NCBI GenBank assembly: GCA_946187345.1
Contig: CAMHQD010000018.1
Span: 1 to 49,074, forward strand
Origin: an uncultured Porphyromonadaceae bacterium
GTDB lineage: Bacteria > Bacteroidota > Bacteroidia > Bacteroidales > Muribaculaceae
DNA: 49,074 nucleotides
Direction: 5' to 3'
Shown here: positions 41,228-48,676 of the stretch, piece by piece
How the letters are laid out: every line of letters begins with the position of its first letter
Numbering within the stretch: position 1 is the first letter of the stretch
Translations under genes and position numbers: made by a program
Notes under the pieces: generated by a model
Databases searched by the model: none
Seen by the model: only the letters and a program-made list of their open reading frames with translations
Told to the model about the DNA's origin: nothing

Positions 41228-41877
41228 GGTTTGCGGGATAGTTGCAAGTTGCGGGAATAGTCGATGAGCAGCCGTGCGCCCACACTCATCACCACCACGG
41301 CCGCCCCTTGCCGGTCGGCCTCGGCGGCAATCATGCCGGCCGCGGCGCGGTTTGATGCCTCGTCAAGGTGGCTGGCGGGCTCGTCGAGCAGTAGCACGTC
41401 CATCGGCTGACACAGGGCGCGCACGATTGCCACACGCTGCCGCTGGCCGATAGAGAGACGCCCTGCAGGATAGTCAATGCGGTCTTGCAGACCGATAGCC
41501 GAGAGCATATCGCGGATTTCACGCTCGGTTTTATGGTCGGTGAGCGTGTTCTTAATCATGCAATTCTCGAGAGCAGTCAACTTGTCAAACAAGCGCAGGT
41601 CCTGCGGCACGTAGGACAAGTGACGACGGCGCAGGGCGCTCCACCGCTCAATGTCAAACGTCGAGATGTCCTCGCCGTCAAAGCGGATGCTGCCGCTATA
41701 GTCATTGCGGTAGCCATAGAGGAATGCGCAGAGCGTTGACTTGCCCTCACCGCTGGCGGCGGCCACCTCCACATGCTCGCCACGCGTGATGGTGCAGCCG
41801 GTGAGCCACACGTCGCTCGCGGGACGCGTGCCGGCAAACACGTCCGGCAACACGTTGTCTATCTCTATCTTGGTCAT
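41224..41877 (-). CDS. ABC transporter ATPase (LolD/MacB type) with altered motifs
   Basis: A 217-residue nucleotide-binding subunit. Walker A is AASGEGKST near 42, with Ala in place of the first Gly. The Q-loop is in YVPQDLRLF, the signature is LSIGQRQRVAIVRAL (Ile replaces Gly in LSGGQ), and Walker B is VLLLDEPASHLDE. The H-loop His is not seen: the strand reads VVVMSVGARL where VTHD is usual. The frame is intact and coupled to the permease by ATGA overlap. It may be a slow or regulated ATPase. It is preceded 20 bases earlier by the CDF transporter stop. Confidence 0.88.
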   Translation of the reverse strand: MTKIEIDNVLPDVFAGTRPASDVWLTGCTITRGEHVEVAAASGEGKSTLCAFLYGYRNDYSGSIRFDGEDISTFDIERWSALRRRHLSYVPQDLRLFDKLTALENCMIKNTLTDHKTEREIRDMLSAIGLQDRIDYPAGRLSIGQRQRVAIVRALCQPMDVLLLDEPASHLDEASNRAAAGMIAAEADRQGAAVVVMSVGARLLIDYSRNLQLSRKP

Positions 41878-41897
41878 CTTTGAGTAATTAGGGATTA

Positions 41898-42797
41898 CTA
41901 ATTGATCTTCTCGCAGCCGTTTTGGCCACGGTAAGGCTCGATATGGATATAGGTTATCACATGGCCGAAGGCATCGGTCAAAGCGTGCTCAACGGCATTG
42001 CTAATGTCGTGACCAGCAGCCACGGTGAGGTCGCCGTCCACCTTGATGTGAAGGTCGACCACGCGCATCGGGCCGTTGCGGCGAGTGCGCAGGTTATGGA
42101 AACTGCGCACACCCGGCGTGTTGCCGATAATTTGCTTGATGCGCTCCACCTCGTCACGCGGCAGCGAAATCTCCAACAATTCCTCGATGGCCGGTTTGGC
42201 GATGCGCACCGCCAGCACGATGATGAGCACACTGACGACCATAGCCGCCAGTGGGTCGAGCACGCGCCACTTCTCGCCCAGGAACATCGCTCCCGTCACA
42301 CCGGCCAACGTGGTGAACGTCGACAGGGCATCGCCGCGATGGTGCCAAGCGTAGGCCCCGAGTGCCTTACTGTCGGCACGACGCGCCACAGCCTTGGTAT
42401 AGTGGTAGAGGCCTTCTTTGGTCAGGATAGCGGCCACGGCCACCGCGAGTGCCAGAGGCGCGGGACGTTCGAGCGTGGTGCCGCCGGCGAGCGCCTGCCA
42501 CACGTCGGTAGCCCCGTCTATCAGCAGATGTCCGCCCACAATGAGCAATATGATGCCCATGATGAGCGCCGCCAGCGTGTTGAACTTCCCGTGGCCGTAA
42601 CTATATGTGTCGTCGGCTCCACGGGAACCCATGGCGACCATCGCCGCCACCACGCCGCTGGTGAGGCAGTCGCCGGCACTATGCACCGCGTCGGCAATCA
42701 TGGCGCCAGAGCGCCCCATGATGCCGGCAATCATCTTGGCGACAGTGAGCAGCACATCGGCCAGCAGGCCCACAAGTGTACAACGTTTCTCCTCCAT
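41898..42797 (-). CDS. Cation diffusion facilitator (CDF) metal transporter
   Basis: A 299-residue membrane protein with six helices and a cytoplasmic C-terminal domain. It exports divalent metal ions such as Zn2+, Fe2+ or Mn2+ against protons. The binding-site motifs are present in helix 2 (ADAVHSAGDCLTS) and helix 5 (AWHHRGDALST), both HxxxD, which fits a zinc- or cobalt-type site. The C-terminal domain (PGVRSFHNLRTRRNGPMRVV, HIKVDGDLTVAAGHDIS) is complete. The ATG at 42797 is preferred to a GTG two codons earlier. The stop lies in a TAATTAG-type repeat. Confidence 0.9.
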   Translation of the reverse strand: MEEKRCTLVGLLADVLLTVAKMIAGIMGRSGAMIADAVHSAGDCLTSGVVAAMVAMGSRGADDTYSYGHGKFNTLAALIMGIILLIVGGHLLIDGATDVWQALAGGTTLERPAPLALAVAVAAILTKEGLYHYTKAVARRADSKALGAYAWHHRGDALSTFTTLAGVTGAMFLGEKWRVLDPLAAMVVSVLIIVLAVRIAKPAIEELLEISLPRDEVERIKQIIGNTPGVRSFHNLRTRRNGPMRVVDLHIKVDGDLTVAAGHDISNAVEHALTDAFGHVITYIHIEPYRGQNGCEKIN

Positions 42798-42806
42798 AAC
42801 CACAGG

Positions 42807-42933
42807 TTTTTAGATTTTAGATCTTAGATCTTAGATGTCAGAGATATAAAATCTAACATCTAACATCCAACATCCAACATCTAACATCCAACATCTAACA
42901 TCCAACATCTAACATCTAACATCTAACATCTAT
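42807..42933. repeat. Long TTAGATG/CATCTAA heptamer array with inverted arms
   Basis: The left arm (42808-42838) has about four units TTAGATT/TTAGATC/TTAGATG. The right arm (42850-42933) has about eleven units CATCTAA/CATCCAA. The arms are complementary, so the array can fold into a hairpin. The right arm runs 15 bases into the HAD gene and supplies its last residues (DVRC) and TAG stop. It is the longest heptamer tract in the window. Confidence 0.92.
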
Positions 42934-43650
42934 CCTGCCCGGCACGTCAGTGATTGATTTAATCATGGCCGAGTGGGTTTGAGCATCCTCCTCGGCGGTC
43001 CAACCTTTTCCCTTGAGCCACAACACGCGGCAACCGAGCGACTCGGCCGGCAGAATATCTTTCTTGAGCGAATCGCCCACAACGAGGACCTCGTCGGCCG
43101 GTAGTTCGAGCGCGTCAACGCCGAGGCGGAACAACGTGGGATTGGGCTTGCGCACCCCCACGACGGCACTCTCAATGATGCCACGGAAGTAATCTCGGAC
43201 GCCATATCCTCTAAGCACACTGTCGATGTTGCCATAGAAATTGCTCACGAGCATCATCGGGTAGCGCGCGGCAAGTGCTTCCAGCACAGGTCGCGCCTCA
43301 TCAATGCACTCCCGGGCACGCGAGTCGCAGTAGGTGGCCACAAAGTCGCGGAGGCTTCCCTCATCAACATTGGAGGGCAACCACCCTTTGTCTGCCATAT
43401 ATCCGACCTCGATTGTCACCTTCTTGAACAGTAGCGTGCCGAAGTCGTCCTGCGGGAGGATGATGCGCTCGCGGGCGAGTTTCCGCTCACCGTAGACATA
43501 TGCCTCGCGAAACCGCTCCTTAGAGACATCAATCGTGCAATCAGAAACAGATTCAAAAAAGCGCGAGAACCCGTCCCAGAGCACTTCACTCCAATGGACG
43601 CCGCGACTGTCGAGCGTACCGCCGTAATCAAATATTATACCTTTTATCAT
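42916..43650 (-). CDS. HAD superfamily hydrolase
   Basis: A 244-residue HAD protein. Motif I is FDYGGTLDS: the nucleophile Asp is present, but the usual acid/base Asp two residues later is Gly, as in some subfamily I members (for example YihX-type DxGN). Motif II is in MLVSNF, motif III includes VRKPNPTLF and motif IV is VVGDSLKKDI. The cap is helical (C1 type). A small phosphorylated metabolite is the expected substrate, but activity is uncertain given the Gly. The C-terminal residues DVRC are derived from the heptamer array. Confidence 0.82.
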   Translation of the reverse strand: MIKGIIFDYGGTLDSRGVHWSEVLWDGFSRFFESVSDCTIDVSKERFREAYVYGERKLARERIILPQDDFGTLLFKKVTIEVGYMADKGWLPSNVDEGSLRDFVATYCDSRARECIDEARPVLEALAARYPMMLVSNFYGNIDSVLRGYGVRDYFRGIIESAVVGVRKPNPTLFRLGVDALELPADEVLVVGDSLKKDILPAESLGCRVLWLKGKGWTAEEDAQTHSAMIKSITDVPGRIDVRC

Positions 43651-43736
43651 AGAACGTCGACTTTCTAAGGATTCTAAGATTTATAGGGATTAAAAAAACT
43701 GCACTATCCCTGACTCAGGAATGGCGCAGCAATTCG

Positions 43737-43820
43737 TACCTGGAGTGGGACTTGAACCCACACAGCCGTTATGGCCAAGGGATTTTAAGTCCCTCGTGTC
43801 TACCATTCCACCATCCAGGC
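43737..43820 (-). tRNA. tRNA-Leu (UAA anticodon)
   Basis: Read on the minus strand, the gene begins GCCTGGATGGTGGAATGGTA and ends GGGTTCAAGTCCCACTCCAG then GTA, 84 bases, with a long variable arm as in class II tRNAs. The acceptor stem GCCTGGA pairs with TCCAGGT (one G:U). The anticodon stem-loop is GGGACTTAAAATCCC, with TAA at the anticodon position. The terminal CCA is not encoded. Confidence 0.95.
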
Positions 43821-43876
43821 GTCAGCATTGACGGTGCAAAATTACTACTTTTTTGTCATTCCCGCAACATTTATCT

Positions 43877-43929
43877 GATTAGATTTTAGATTTTAGACTT
43901 TAGACTTATCTAACATCTAACATCTAATC
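43877..43929. repeat. TTAGATG heptamer hairpin before upp stop
   Basis: GATTAGATTTTAGATTTTAG (43877-43896) plus further units pair with ATCTAACATCTAACATCTAATC (43908-43929). The upp stop codon (TGA at 43930-43928) is the first part of the right arm on the minus strand. Confidence 0.9.
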
Positions 43930-44584
43930 ACTCTTTCTCGCCGTAGAGCAGGTCGCCGCAGTCGCCGAGACCGGGAATGATATAACTGTGCTCGTTGAGT
44001 TCGTCGTCGATGTCACACGTCCAGAGCGTGGTCTTCTGCTCGGGCAGACGCTGGCGAATCAGGTCAATGGCCTGTGGAGTGGCAATCACGCTCGCGACGT
44101 GGATGTGCTCCGGCGTACCCTTGGTGGCAAGCGCTTGATAGGCAAGATCCATGCTCGAGCCGGTGGCAAGCATCGGGTCGACGATAACAAGCGTCTTGCC
44201 GTCGATGCGCGGACTGGCGATGTACTCGATGTGGACCACAAAGTCGTCGGTCTTGGGGAAATACTTGCGGTAGGCACTCACAAAAGCGTTGTCGGCACCG
44301 TCGATGTAACTGAGGAAGCCCTCATGGAAAGGCAGACCGGCACGCAAGATTGTGGCGAGCACCACACGGTCGGCAAGCACATTGCAGGGCTTGACACCCA
44401 GCGGCGTGGCTACATTAGAAGTGGTGTAGTTCAGCCGTTTGCTGATTTCGTAGGCCATAATCTGACCCAGACGCTGGATGTTGGTGCGGAAGCGCAGGCG
44501 CTCCTGCTGCAATTCCTTGTCACGCACTTCGCTCATGAATTGTCCAACGAGCGAATTCTGTTCACACAAGTTGATTACTTCCAT
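43928..44584 (-). CDS. upp: Uracil phosphoribosyltransferase
   Basis: A 218-residue salvage enzyme converting uracil and PRPP to UMP. The PRPP loop VIVDPMLATGSSMD near 130 and the uracil-binding C-terminal motif YIIPGLGDCGDLLYG are complete. The conserved RAGLPFHEGF near 80 is also present. The length fits the Bacteroidales form. ATG at 44584 is preferred to a TTG three codons earlier. It lies downstream of ribF in the same direction, with a palindrome copy in the 47-base gap. Confidence 0.93.
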   Translation of the reverse strand: MEVINLCEQNSLVGQFMSEVRDKELQQERLRFRTNIQRLGQIMAYEISKRLNYTTSNVATPLGVKPCNVLADRVVLATILRAGLPFHEGFLSYIDGADNAFVSAYRKYFPKTDDFVVHIEYIASPRIDGKTLVIVDPMLATGSSMDLAYQALATKGTPEHIHVASVIATPQAIDLIRQRLPEQKTTLWTCDIDDELNEHSYIIPGLGDCGDLLYGEKE

Positions 44585-44602
44585 ATTAATCAAATTTTAT
44601 AG

Positions 44603-44627
44603 TCTCCCCCTCCCAAAGGAGGGATGC
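44603..44627 (+). repeat. GC-rich palindrome, copy 8 (short)
   Basis: TCTCCCCCTCCCAAAGGAGG followed by GATGCC: a shortened member of the dispersed family, filling the ribF-upp spacer. Confidence 0.65.
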
Positions 44628-44631
44628 CAAG

Positions 44632-45633
44632 TTAGGCATTTGGAAAATGTTCTCGTAAAATATTCTCGGCCGCCTCACGGTCTTGCTCGAGTTGGGCACG
44701 CAAGCCATCGGTGCTGTCAAACTTAATCTCATCACGAATGCGGTCGACAAAGAAAACTGTGATGTCCTTGCCGTACAGGTCCCCACCTTCATAACCAAAC
44801 AAGTTAACCTCCAAACCGATAGGCCCCTCCTTGTAGGGTCTGGCCTTGGCCTGGACGCTCGCGGTGTGGGAGGCCGTAAACGTCGGACGATGTCCTACCC
44901 CTGCCATACCGGGCAACGAGAGTTGGTTCTCGCCATTCTCATCAATAAGATGAGCATAGACTGCATACGCTCCGGCGGCGGGCATCAATTGATAATGGTT
45001 CATTTCGCCCACGTTGGCGGTGGGAAACCCAAGTTGAGAGCCCACGTGGTTGCCGTGCACCACCTTGCCGTCAACATAGAAGTCACGTCCCAGCAGCAAC
45101 GCGGCACGCCTGACGTCACCGGCTCCGGCGATGAGGTCGCGTATCATGCTCGAACTCACGGGGCCGTGAGGGTTGCGCGTCGCCTGCAGCACTGTTACCC
45201 CCAGAGCGGCACCCGCGCGCTTGTAGTCGTCAAATGTCGAACTGCGGTCGCTGCCAAAGCGGTTGTTAAAGCCCACGATGAGGCGTGCCACACCGTAGTG
45301 GTCGTGCAGCAGCCGCATGAACTCTGTGCTCGTCATCGCCGCCAACTCCTCGGTGAACTCCAGCACGAGCACATCACTGACGCCGGCCTGTTCGAGCCAC
45401 ATCATGCGGTCGGTTGCCGTCATGATTTGCGCCACCGGTGGTTGCTCGGGGTGCAAAATGTGCTGCGGATGCTGATCAAAGGTCACCACCATCGGCGTCA
45501 GGCCACACGCGGCAGCCTGCAGGCGCAACATGTTGAGCGTGTGGATGTGCCCGAGGTGGACCCCGTCAAACAAGCCTATCGTGGCACACATAGTGCCCTC
45601 GGGCAGCCTATCTTCAGCGAAATGCAGGTTCAA
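44632..45633 (-). CDS. ribF: Bifunctional riboflavin kinase/FAD synthetase
   Basis: A 333-residue enzyme making FMN and FAD. The FAD synthetase half has TIGLFDGVHLGHIH near 18, VTFDQHPQHIL and SSSMIRDLIAGAG near 160. The kinase half has GSQLGFPTANVGE near 205 and the DLYGK motif near 280. The segment SVQAKARPYKEG, encoded by the TGTAGGGTCTGGCC repeat at 44832-44857, lengthens a normally short loop before the conserved GLEVNLFGYEG strand. The frame opens after a TAA at only one TTG (45633) before ATG 45591. TTG is favoured because starting at the ATG would remove the N-terminal strand. The start abuts the TTAGATG array. Confidence 0.9.
   Translation of the reverse strand: MNLHFAEDRLPEGTMCATIGLFDGVHLGHIHTLNMLRLQAAACGLTPMVVTFDQHPQHILHPEQPPVAQIMTATDRMMWLEQAGVSDVLVLEFTEELAAMTSTEFMRLLHDHYGVARLIVGFNNRFGSDRSSTFDDYKRAGAALGVTVLQATRNPHGPVSSSMIRDLIAGAGDVRRAALLLGRDFYVDGKVVHGNHVGSQLGFPTANVGEMNHYQLMPAAGAYAVYAHLIDENGENQLSLPGMAGVGHRPTFTASHTASVQAKARPYKEGPIGLEVNLFGYEGGDLYGKDITVFFVDRIRDEIKFDSTDGLRAQLEQDREAAENILREHFPNA
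44832..44857 (+). repeat. In-frame TGTAGGGCTTGGCC module inside ribF
   Basis: TGTAGGGTCTGGCCTTGGCC followed by TGGACG matches 24001-24026 at 23 of 26 positions, and 25389-25413 with one gap. Reading on the minus strand it encodes VQAKARPYK within RibF. Confidence 0.8.
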
Positions 45634-45680
45634 TGTTAGATGTTAGATTTTAGATGTTAGTTTCTCTAATTACTAATTAC
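45633..45680. repeat. TTAGATG and TAATTAC heptamers between SDR and ribF
   Basis: ATGTTAG, ATGTTAG, ATTTTAG, ATGTTAG, then TAATTAC, TAATTAC: two heptamer families in one 47-base spacer. The first overlaps the ribF start and the second abuts the SDR stop codon (45683-45681). Confidence 0.88.
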
Positions 45681-46514
45681 TCAACCCAACAACGGCTTGA
45701 TGATGCGCATCGTGTCGTTACACAACTTGATAAACACCTCGCGGTTCTTGAGCATCGTCGACGCCTTCTCCTGACTGTTGCCAGAGAAGATAAAGCCCGT
45801 GTCGGCACTCTCCAAAGCGAGCATCGTCGAGTCGACAGCGTGCGACGGATTGGGCAGCGGATTCACGATATAGTCGGCCGCGCGGTCCAGCCAGCGGTGC
45901 AGCGCCAGCATACCGGTGTTGAGCATACCCGGGTTGACGCAGTTCACCGCCACATGGCGTTGCTTCATCGTCGTGCTCATGTAGATGCTGAACAGCGTCA
46001 GCGCCAGTTTACTCTGGGCATACGCGCCAATCTGCGTGAAGTGCGACACCGCGGGAAACTCATAGGGCAGCGACACAAAGCGGCGGCTGACGCTCGTCGA
46101 CAGGATAATCTTGCCACCCTCGTTGATAATCGGATAGATGAGCATCGAGAGCAACACCGTGCTCAGGAAGTTCACTTGAATCGTGTGCTCATAGCCGTCG
46201 GGCGACAACTTGCTCTGCCGCGGCAGCGTGCCGGCGTTGTTAATCAACGCGGCGATGGGACGTTGCAACGCCTTCAGACGCTCAACAAAGTCTTTGACCA
46301 GCTCAAACGAGCTCAAGTCGAGTTGCAACGTCGTGATGTCGTTGTTGCGCGTTTCGCGACGCAACTGGTCGGCGTATGCGGCGGCCTTGTCGTTGTCGCG
46401 GCATGCCAGCAGCACGGCCTTGCCCTGCTCGGCAAGTCGGCGCGCGATCACGCTGCCGGTGTTGTCGGTGGCACCGGTCACAATGTACAACGGTCTTACT
46501 GTAATCTCTTCCAT
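45681..46514 (-). CDS. Short-chain dehydrogenase/reductase
   Basis: A 277-residue NAD(P)-dependent SDR. The cofactor motif is TGATDNTGSVIARR near 14, LDLSSFE near 65 and NNAG near 90. The active-site Ser is in ILSTSVSRR and the catalytic motif is YAQSK near 165. It resembles retinol-dehydrogenase-like/WW-oxidoreductase-type SDRs. The substrate is unknown. It is the upstream gene of a run SDR-ribF-upp on the minus strand with short, repeat-filled gaps. Confidence 0.88.
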   Translation of the reverse strand: MEEITVRPLYIVTGATDNTGSVIARRLAEQGKAVLLACRDNDKAAAYADQLRRETRNNDITTLQLDLSSFELVKDFVERLKALQRPIAALINNAGTLPRQSKLSPDGYEHTIQVNFLSTVLLSMLIYPIINEGGKIILSTSVSRRFVSLPYEFPAVSHFTQIGAYAQSKLALTLFSIYMSTTMKQRHVAVNCVNPGMLNTGMLALHRWLDRAADYIVNPLPNPSHAVDSTMLALESADTGFIFSGNSQEKASTMLKNREVFIKLCNDTMRIIKPLLG

Positions 46515-46530
46515 ATTAGTTGTTTGTCGA

Positions 46531-47178
46531 TTAGTCGTGTCTCTTGCTAAGCTCTTTTATTCTCTCAAGCATGGCAGGCGGCAGGGCAAGGCGCCGGTCA
46601 GCGGCACTGTCGCCGGCGATTGCCTCAAGAAAATGCGGCATCTCGCGCCGGTAAACATCAATCATATGTGCCTCATAGCCATCGTCAGCCCCGTGGCCCA
46701 ACGAATAGGTGAAGTTGGCAAGACGGTCGGCAAGTTTCACAATCGGCGCGTAAGGCGTCGTGCGGATACCCTCGTAGTATCGCTCGCTGGCCCGTTCGGC
46801 CCGGGTGCGACCCTTCTCGTTGGTGAGCGCGTAAACAATCTCTGTTGCCATCAACGCGTGGGCCTCGTCAAGGAAGCCTCGGGCTATTTTCATGACATCG
46901 TTATAGGTCTGCCGCGCGTCCTCAATGCTGTCGTGAAAACACGCGCCAAAGTAGAGAGCATCAATATCATCGACACTTGCAAGCACCTCGTGGGCGTACA
47001 TCATGGTAAGTTCAGCGACATTCTTTATATGAAAACTATAAGGGATACCGTTGCCATAACACTGATTGGCATCGACATCATGCAGACGCGCCGCCACCGA
47101 CACGATTTTCTTGAAGATCTCGCGCCGGGCCTCGATGGCATTGAAATATTCTCTTTGGGACACTGCCATGGGTAACAT
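46531..47178 (-). CDS. HD-domain hydrolase (small alarmone hydrolase-like)
   Basis: A 215-residue single-domain HD protein. Motifs in order are YSFHIKNVAEL (His), FGACFHDSIEDARQTY (HD), VYALTNEKGRTRAERASERY and APIVKLADRLANFTY (Asp). This is the arrangement of Rel/SpoT hydrolase domains and small alarmone hydrolases, so (p)ppGpp or a related nucleotide is the likely substrate (inference). The start at 47178 (MLPMAVSQREYF) is chosen with the promoter just upstream; 47169 is also possible. It is the first gene of the run ending with upp. Confidence 0.82.
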   Translation of the reverse strand: MLPMAVSQREYFNAIEARREIFKKIVSVAARLHDVDANQCYGNGIPYSFHIKNVAELTMMYAHEVLASVDDIDALYFGACFHDSIEDARQTYNDVMKIARGFLDEAHALMATEIVYALTNEKGRTRAERASERYYEGIRTTPYAPIVKLADRLANFTYSLGHGADDGYEAHMIDVYRREMPHFLEAIAGDSAADRRLALPPAMLERIKELSKRHD

Positions 47179-47193
47179 TTTCACTTTATGTCG

Positions 47194-47221
47194 CAAAGTT
47201 ACAAAAAAGTTTTCACACCAA
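47194..47221 (-). promoter_or_regulatory. Promoter of the HD hydrolase gene
   Basis: TAACTTTG (47201-47194) on the minus strand with a TTG 17 bases upstream (47221-47219). The spacing is somewhat short, but the -7 box and leader length (16 bases to the ATG) are good. Confidence 0.55.
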
Positions 47222-47247
47222 AAAGCCAAAAGCGACAAAAGAATATT

Positions 47248-47302
47248 TCACCGGGGCGGTTCCTGTTTCTCAGTAAGTAAAACACATGAACCGCCCCGGT
47301 GA
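47248..47302 (-). terminator. Hairpin terminator of the aldo/keto reductase operon
   Basis: TCACCGGGGCGGTTC (47248-47262) pairs perfectly with GAACCGCCCCGGTGA (47288-47302). On the minus strand it is followed by AAATATTCTTTTG. It lies 37 bases beyond the reductase stop codon. Confidence 0.8.
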
Positions 47303-47339
47303 TTCCGCCCCGTTTATTCGCGGCTCATGCTACCCGCTT

Positions 47340-48185
47340 CTATCCATAAGTCTCGATAAGGTGCTTGACAAAGGGGACGTCGGCGAAGTTGATGGTGCCG
47401 GTGTCGTGGCGGTTGAGTGTGGCGATGGTGGCCATCTCGTCGGCGGTGAGGGTGAAGTCAAAGATGTCGAGGTTCTGCGCCATGCGCTCCTTATGGCTTG
47501 ACTTGGGAATGGCGACAATGCCACGCTGGGTGAGCCAACGCAACGCCACCTGCGCGGCGCTCTTGCCATAATTGGTGCCGATGGCGGCGAGCGCCTCGCT
47601 CTTGACGATGCCGTCCACGCCCTGTCCGCCCAGCGGGCCCCAAGCCATCATGCGGGTGCCGAAGTCGCCCAGCAGCGGTTCGATGCCGGTTTGCTGCGTC
47701 ATCACGTTGCACTGCAGTTGGTTCACCATGGGCTTGATGTCAACATAGTGGGCGAAGTCAAAGAAGCGCGCGGCCTGGAAGTTCGACACGCCGATGGCGC
47801 GCACCTTGCCGTCGCGATAGGCCCGCTCCATGGCTCGCCATGAGCCGAACACATCGCCGTAGGCCTGATGGATGAGCAGCAGGTCAATGTAGTCGGTGCG
47901 CAGTTTGCGCAGGCTCTCGTCGATGCTGCGTGCGGCCTTTTGCTCGCCGGCGTTGCTAATCCACACCTTGGTGGTCAGGAAAATCTCGTCGCGAGGGATG
48001 CCGCTCTTGGCGATTGCCGCGCCAACGCCTTCCTCGTTAAAGTAGGCCTGGGCGGTATCAATCAAGCGATAGCCCACGTGCAGCGCGTCGCTCACGCACC
48101 GCTCCGCCTCTTGGGGCGGCACCAGAAACACGCCGTAGCCCAGCACGGGCATCTCCAGTCCATTTGATAACTTAATCGTTTCCAT
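47340..48185 (-). CDS. Aldo/keto reductase
   Basis: A 281-residue NADPH-dependent reductase of the 2,5-diketo-gluconate reductase-like AKR group. The tetrad is visible: Asp and Tyr in LIDTAQAYFNEEGVG near 45, Lys in FLTTKVW near 75 and His in LLLIHQAYG near 105. Cofactor-binding AIPKSSHKERMAQNLDIF lies near 235. The start at 48185 (METIKLSNG) matches family N-termini. It follows the NTF2-like gene by 11 bases and, with the partial flavodoxin, forms a redox-type operon. Confidence 0.92.
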   Translation of the reverse strand: METIKLSNGLEMPVLGYGVFLVPPQEAERCVSDALHVGYRLIDTAQAYFNEEGVGAAIAKSGIPRDEIFLTTKVWISNAGEQKAARSIDESLRKLRTDYIDLLLIHQAYGDVFGSWRAMERAYRDGKVRAIGVSNFQAARFFDFAHYVDIKPMVNQLQCNVMTQQTGIEPLLGDFGTRMMAWGPLGGQGVDGIVKSEALAAIGTNYGKSAAQVALRWLTQRGIVAIPKSSHKERMAQNLDIFDFTLTADEMATIATLNRHDTGTINFADVPFVKHLIETYG

Positions 48186-48196
48186 GAGAAGTCGCA

Positions 48197-48634
48197 TTAG
48201 GCGTTGAGCACCTGATTGGTCGACCACTCGAAGTGTTGCTCACGCTCGGCGATCCACCAGCGGCCGTCAATTTTAATGTATTTGTCGTAGTAGCGCACGG
48301 CATGAGTGGTGAGCACGTCCTTGCCGTCCTGCTCGGTCACAAGGGTCGCCAGAGCGTAGCAGGTGCCGGTGGCGTGAGTGTCATCGACAAAGTCGACACT
48401 CTGCTGGCCGTTCATGTGGAACGACACCTTGGCGGCGCCGAACGCCTTATACTGGCGGATCATGTCTTGCACATCGCGTGCCTGCATGCCAAGAGTATCG
48501 CCGAAGTAGACATCAAGTTTGATGTCCGGTCGGAAAATCTCAACATAGCAGTCCTGGTTGTTCCTGTCACTCTCGGTTGCATAGAAGTCGACCAATGCTT
48601 TCAACTCCATGCGGTCTTGCATTCTGAAATCCAT
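48197..48634 (-). CDS. SnoaL/NTF2-like protein
   Basis: A 145-residue single-domain protein with the cone-shaped NTF2/SnoaL-like pattern: RMELKALVDFYATESDR at the N-terminus, VYFGDTLGMQARDVQDMIRQ in the middle and RWWIAEREQHFEW near the end. Members act as small-molecule isomerases or binding proteins; no catalytic residue can be named with confidence. ATG at 48634 is preferred to an upstream TTG. It lies between the flavodoxin and aldo/keto reductase genes. Confidence 0.82.
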   Translation of the reverse strand: MDFRMQDRMELKALVDFYATESDRNNQDCYVEIFRPDIKLDVYFGDTLGMQARDVQDMIRQYKAFGAAKVSFHMNGQQSVDFVDDTHATGTCYALATLVTEQDGKDVLTTHAVRYYDKYIKIDGRWWIAEREQHFEWSTNQVLNA

Positions 48635-48676
48635 TGTCAAATAATTATTTATTAGGTTATCGAGTTTTTCATGTTG

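Noticed and set aside
42807-42933. CRISPR-like regular repeats
   Set aside because: Units are 7 bases without spacers, there are no cas genes, and the arms are self-complementary.
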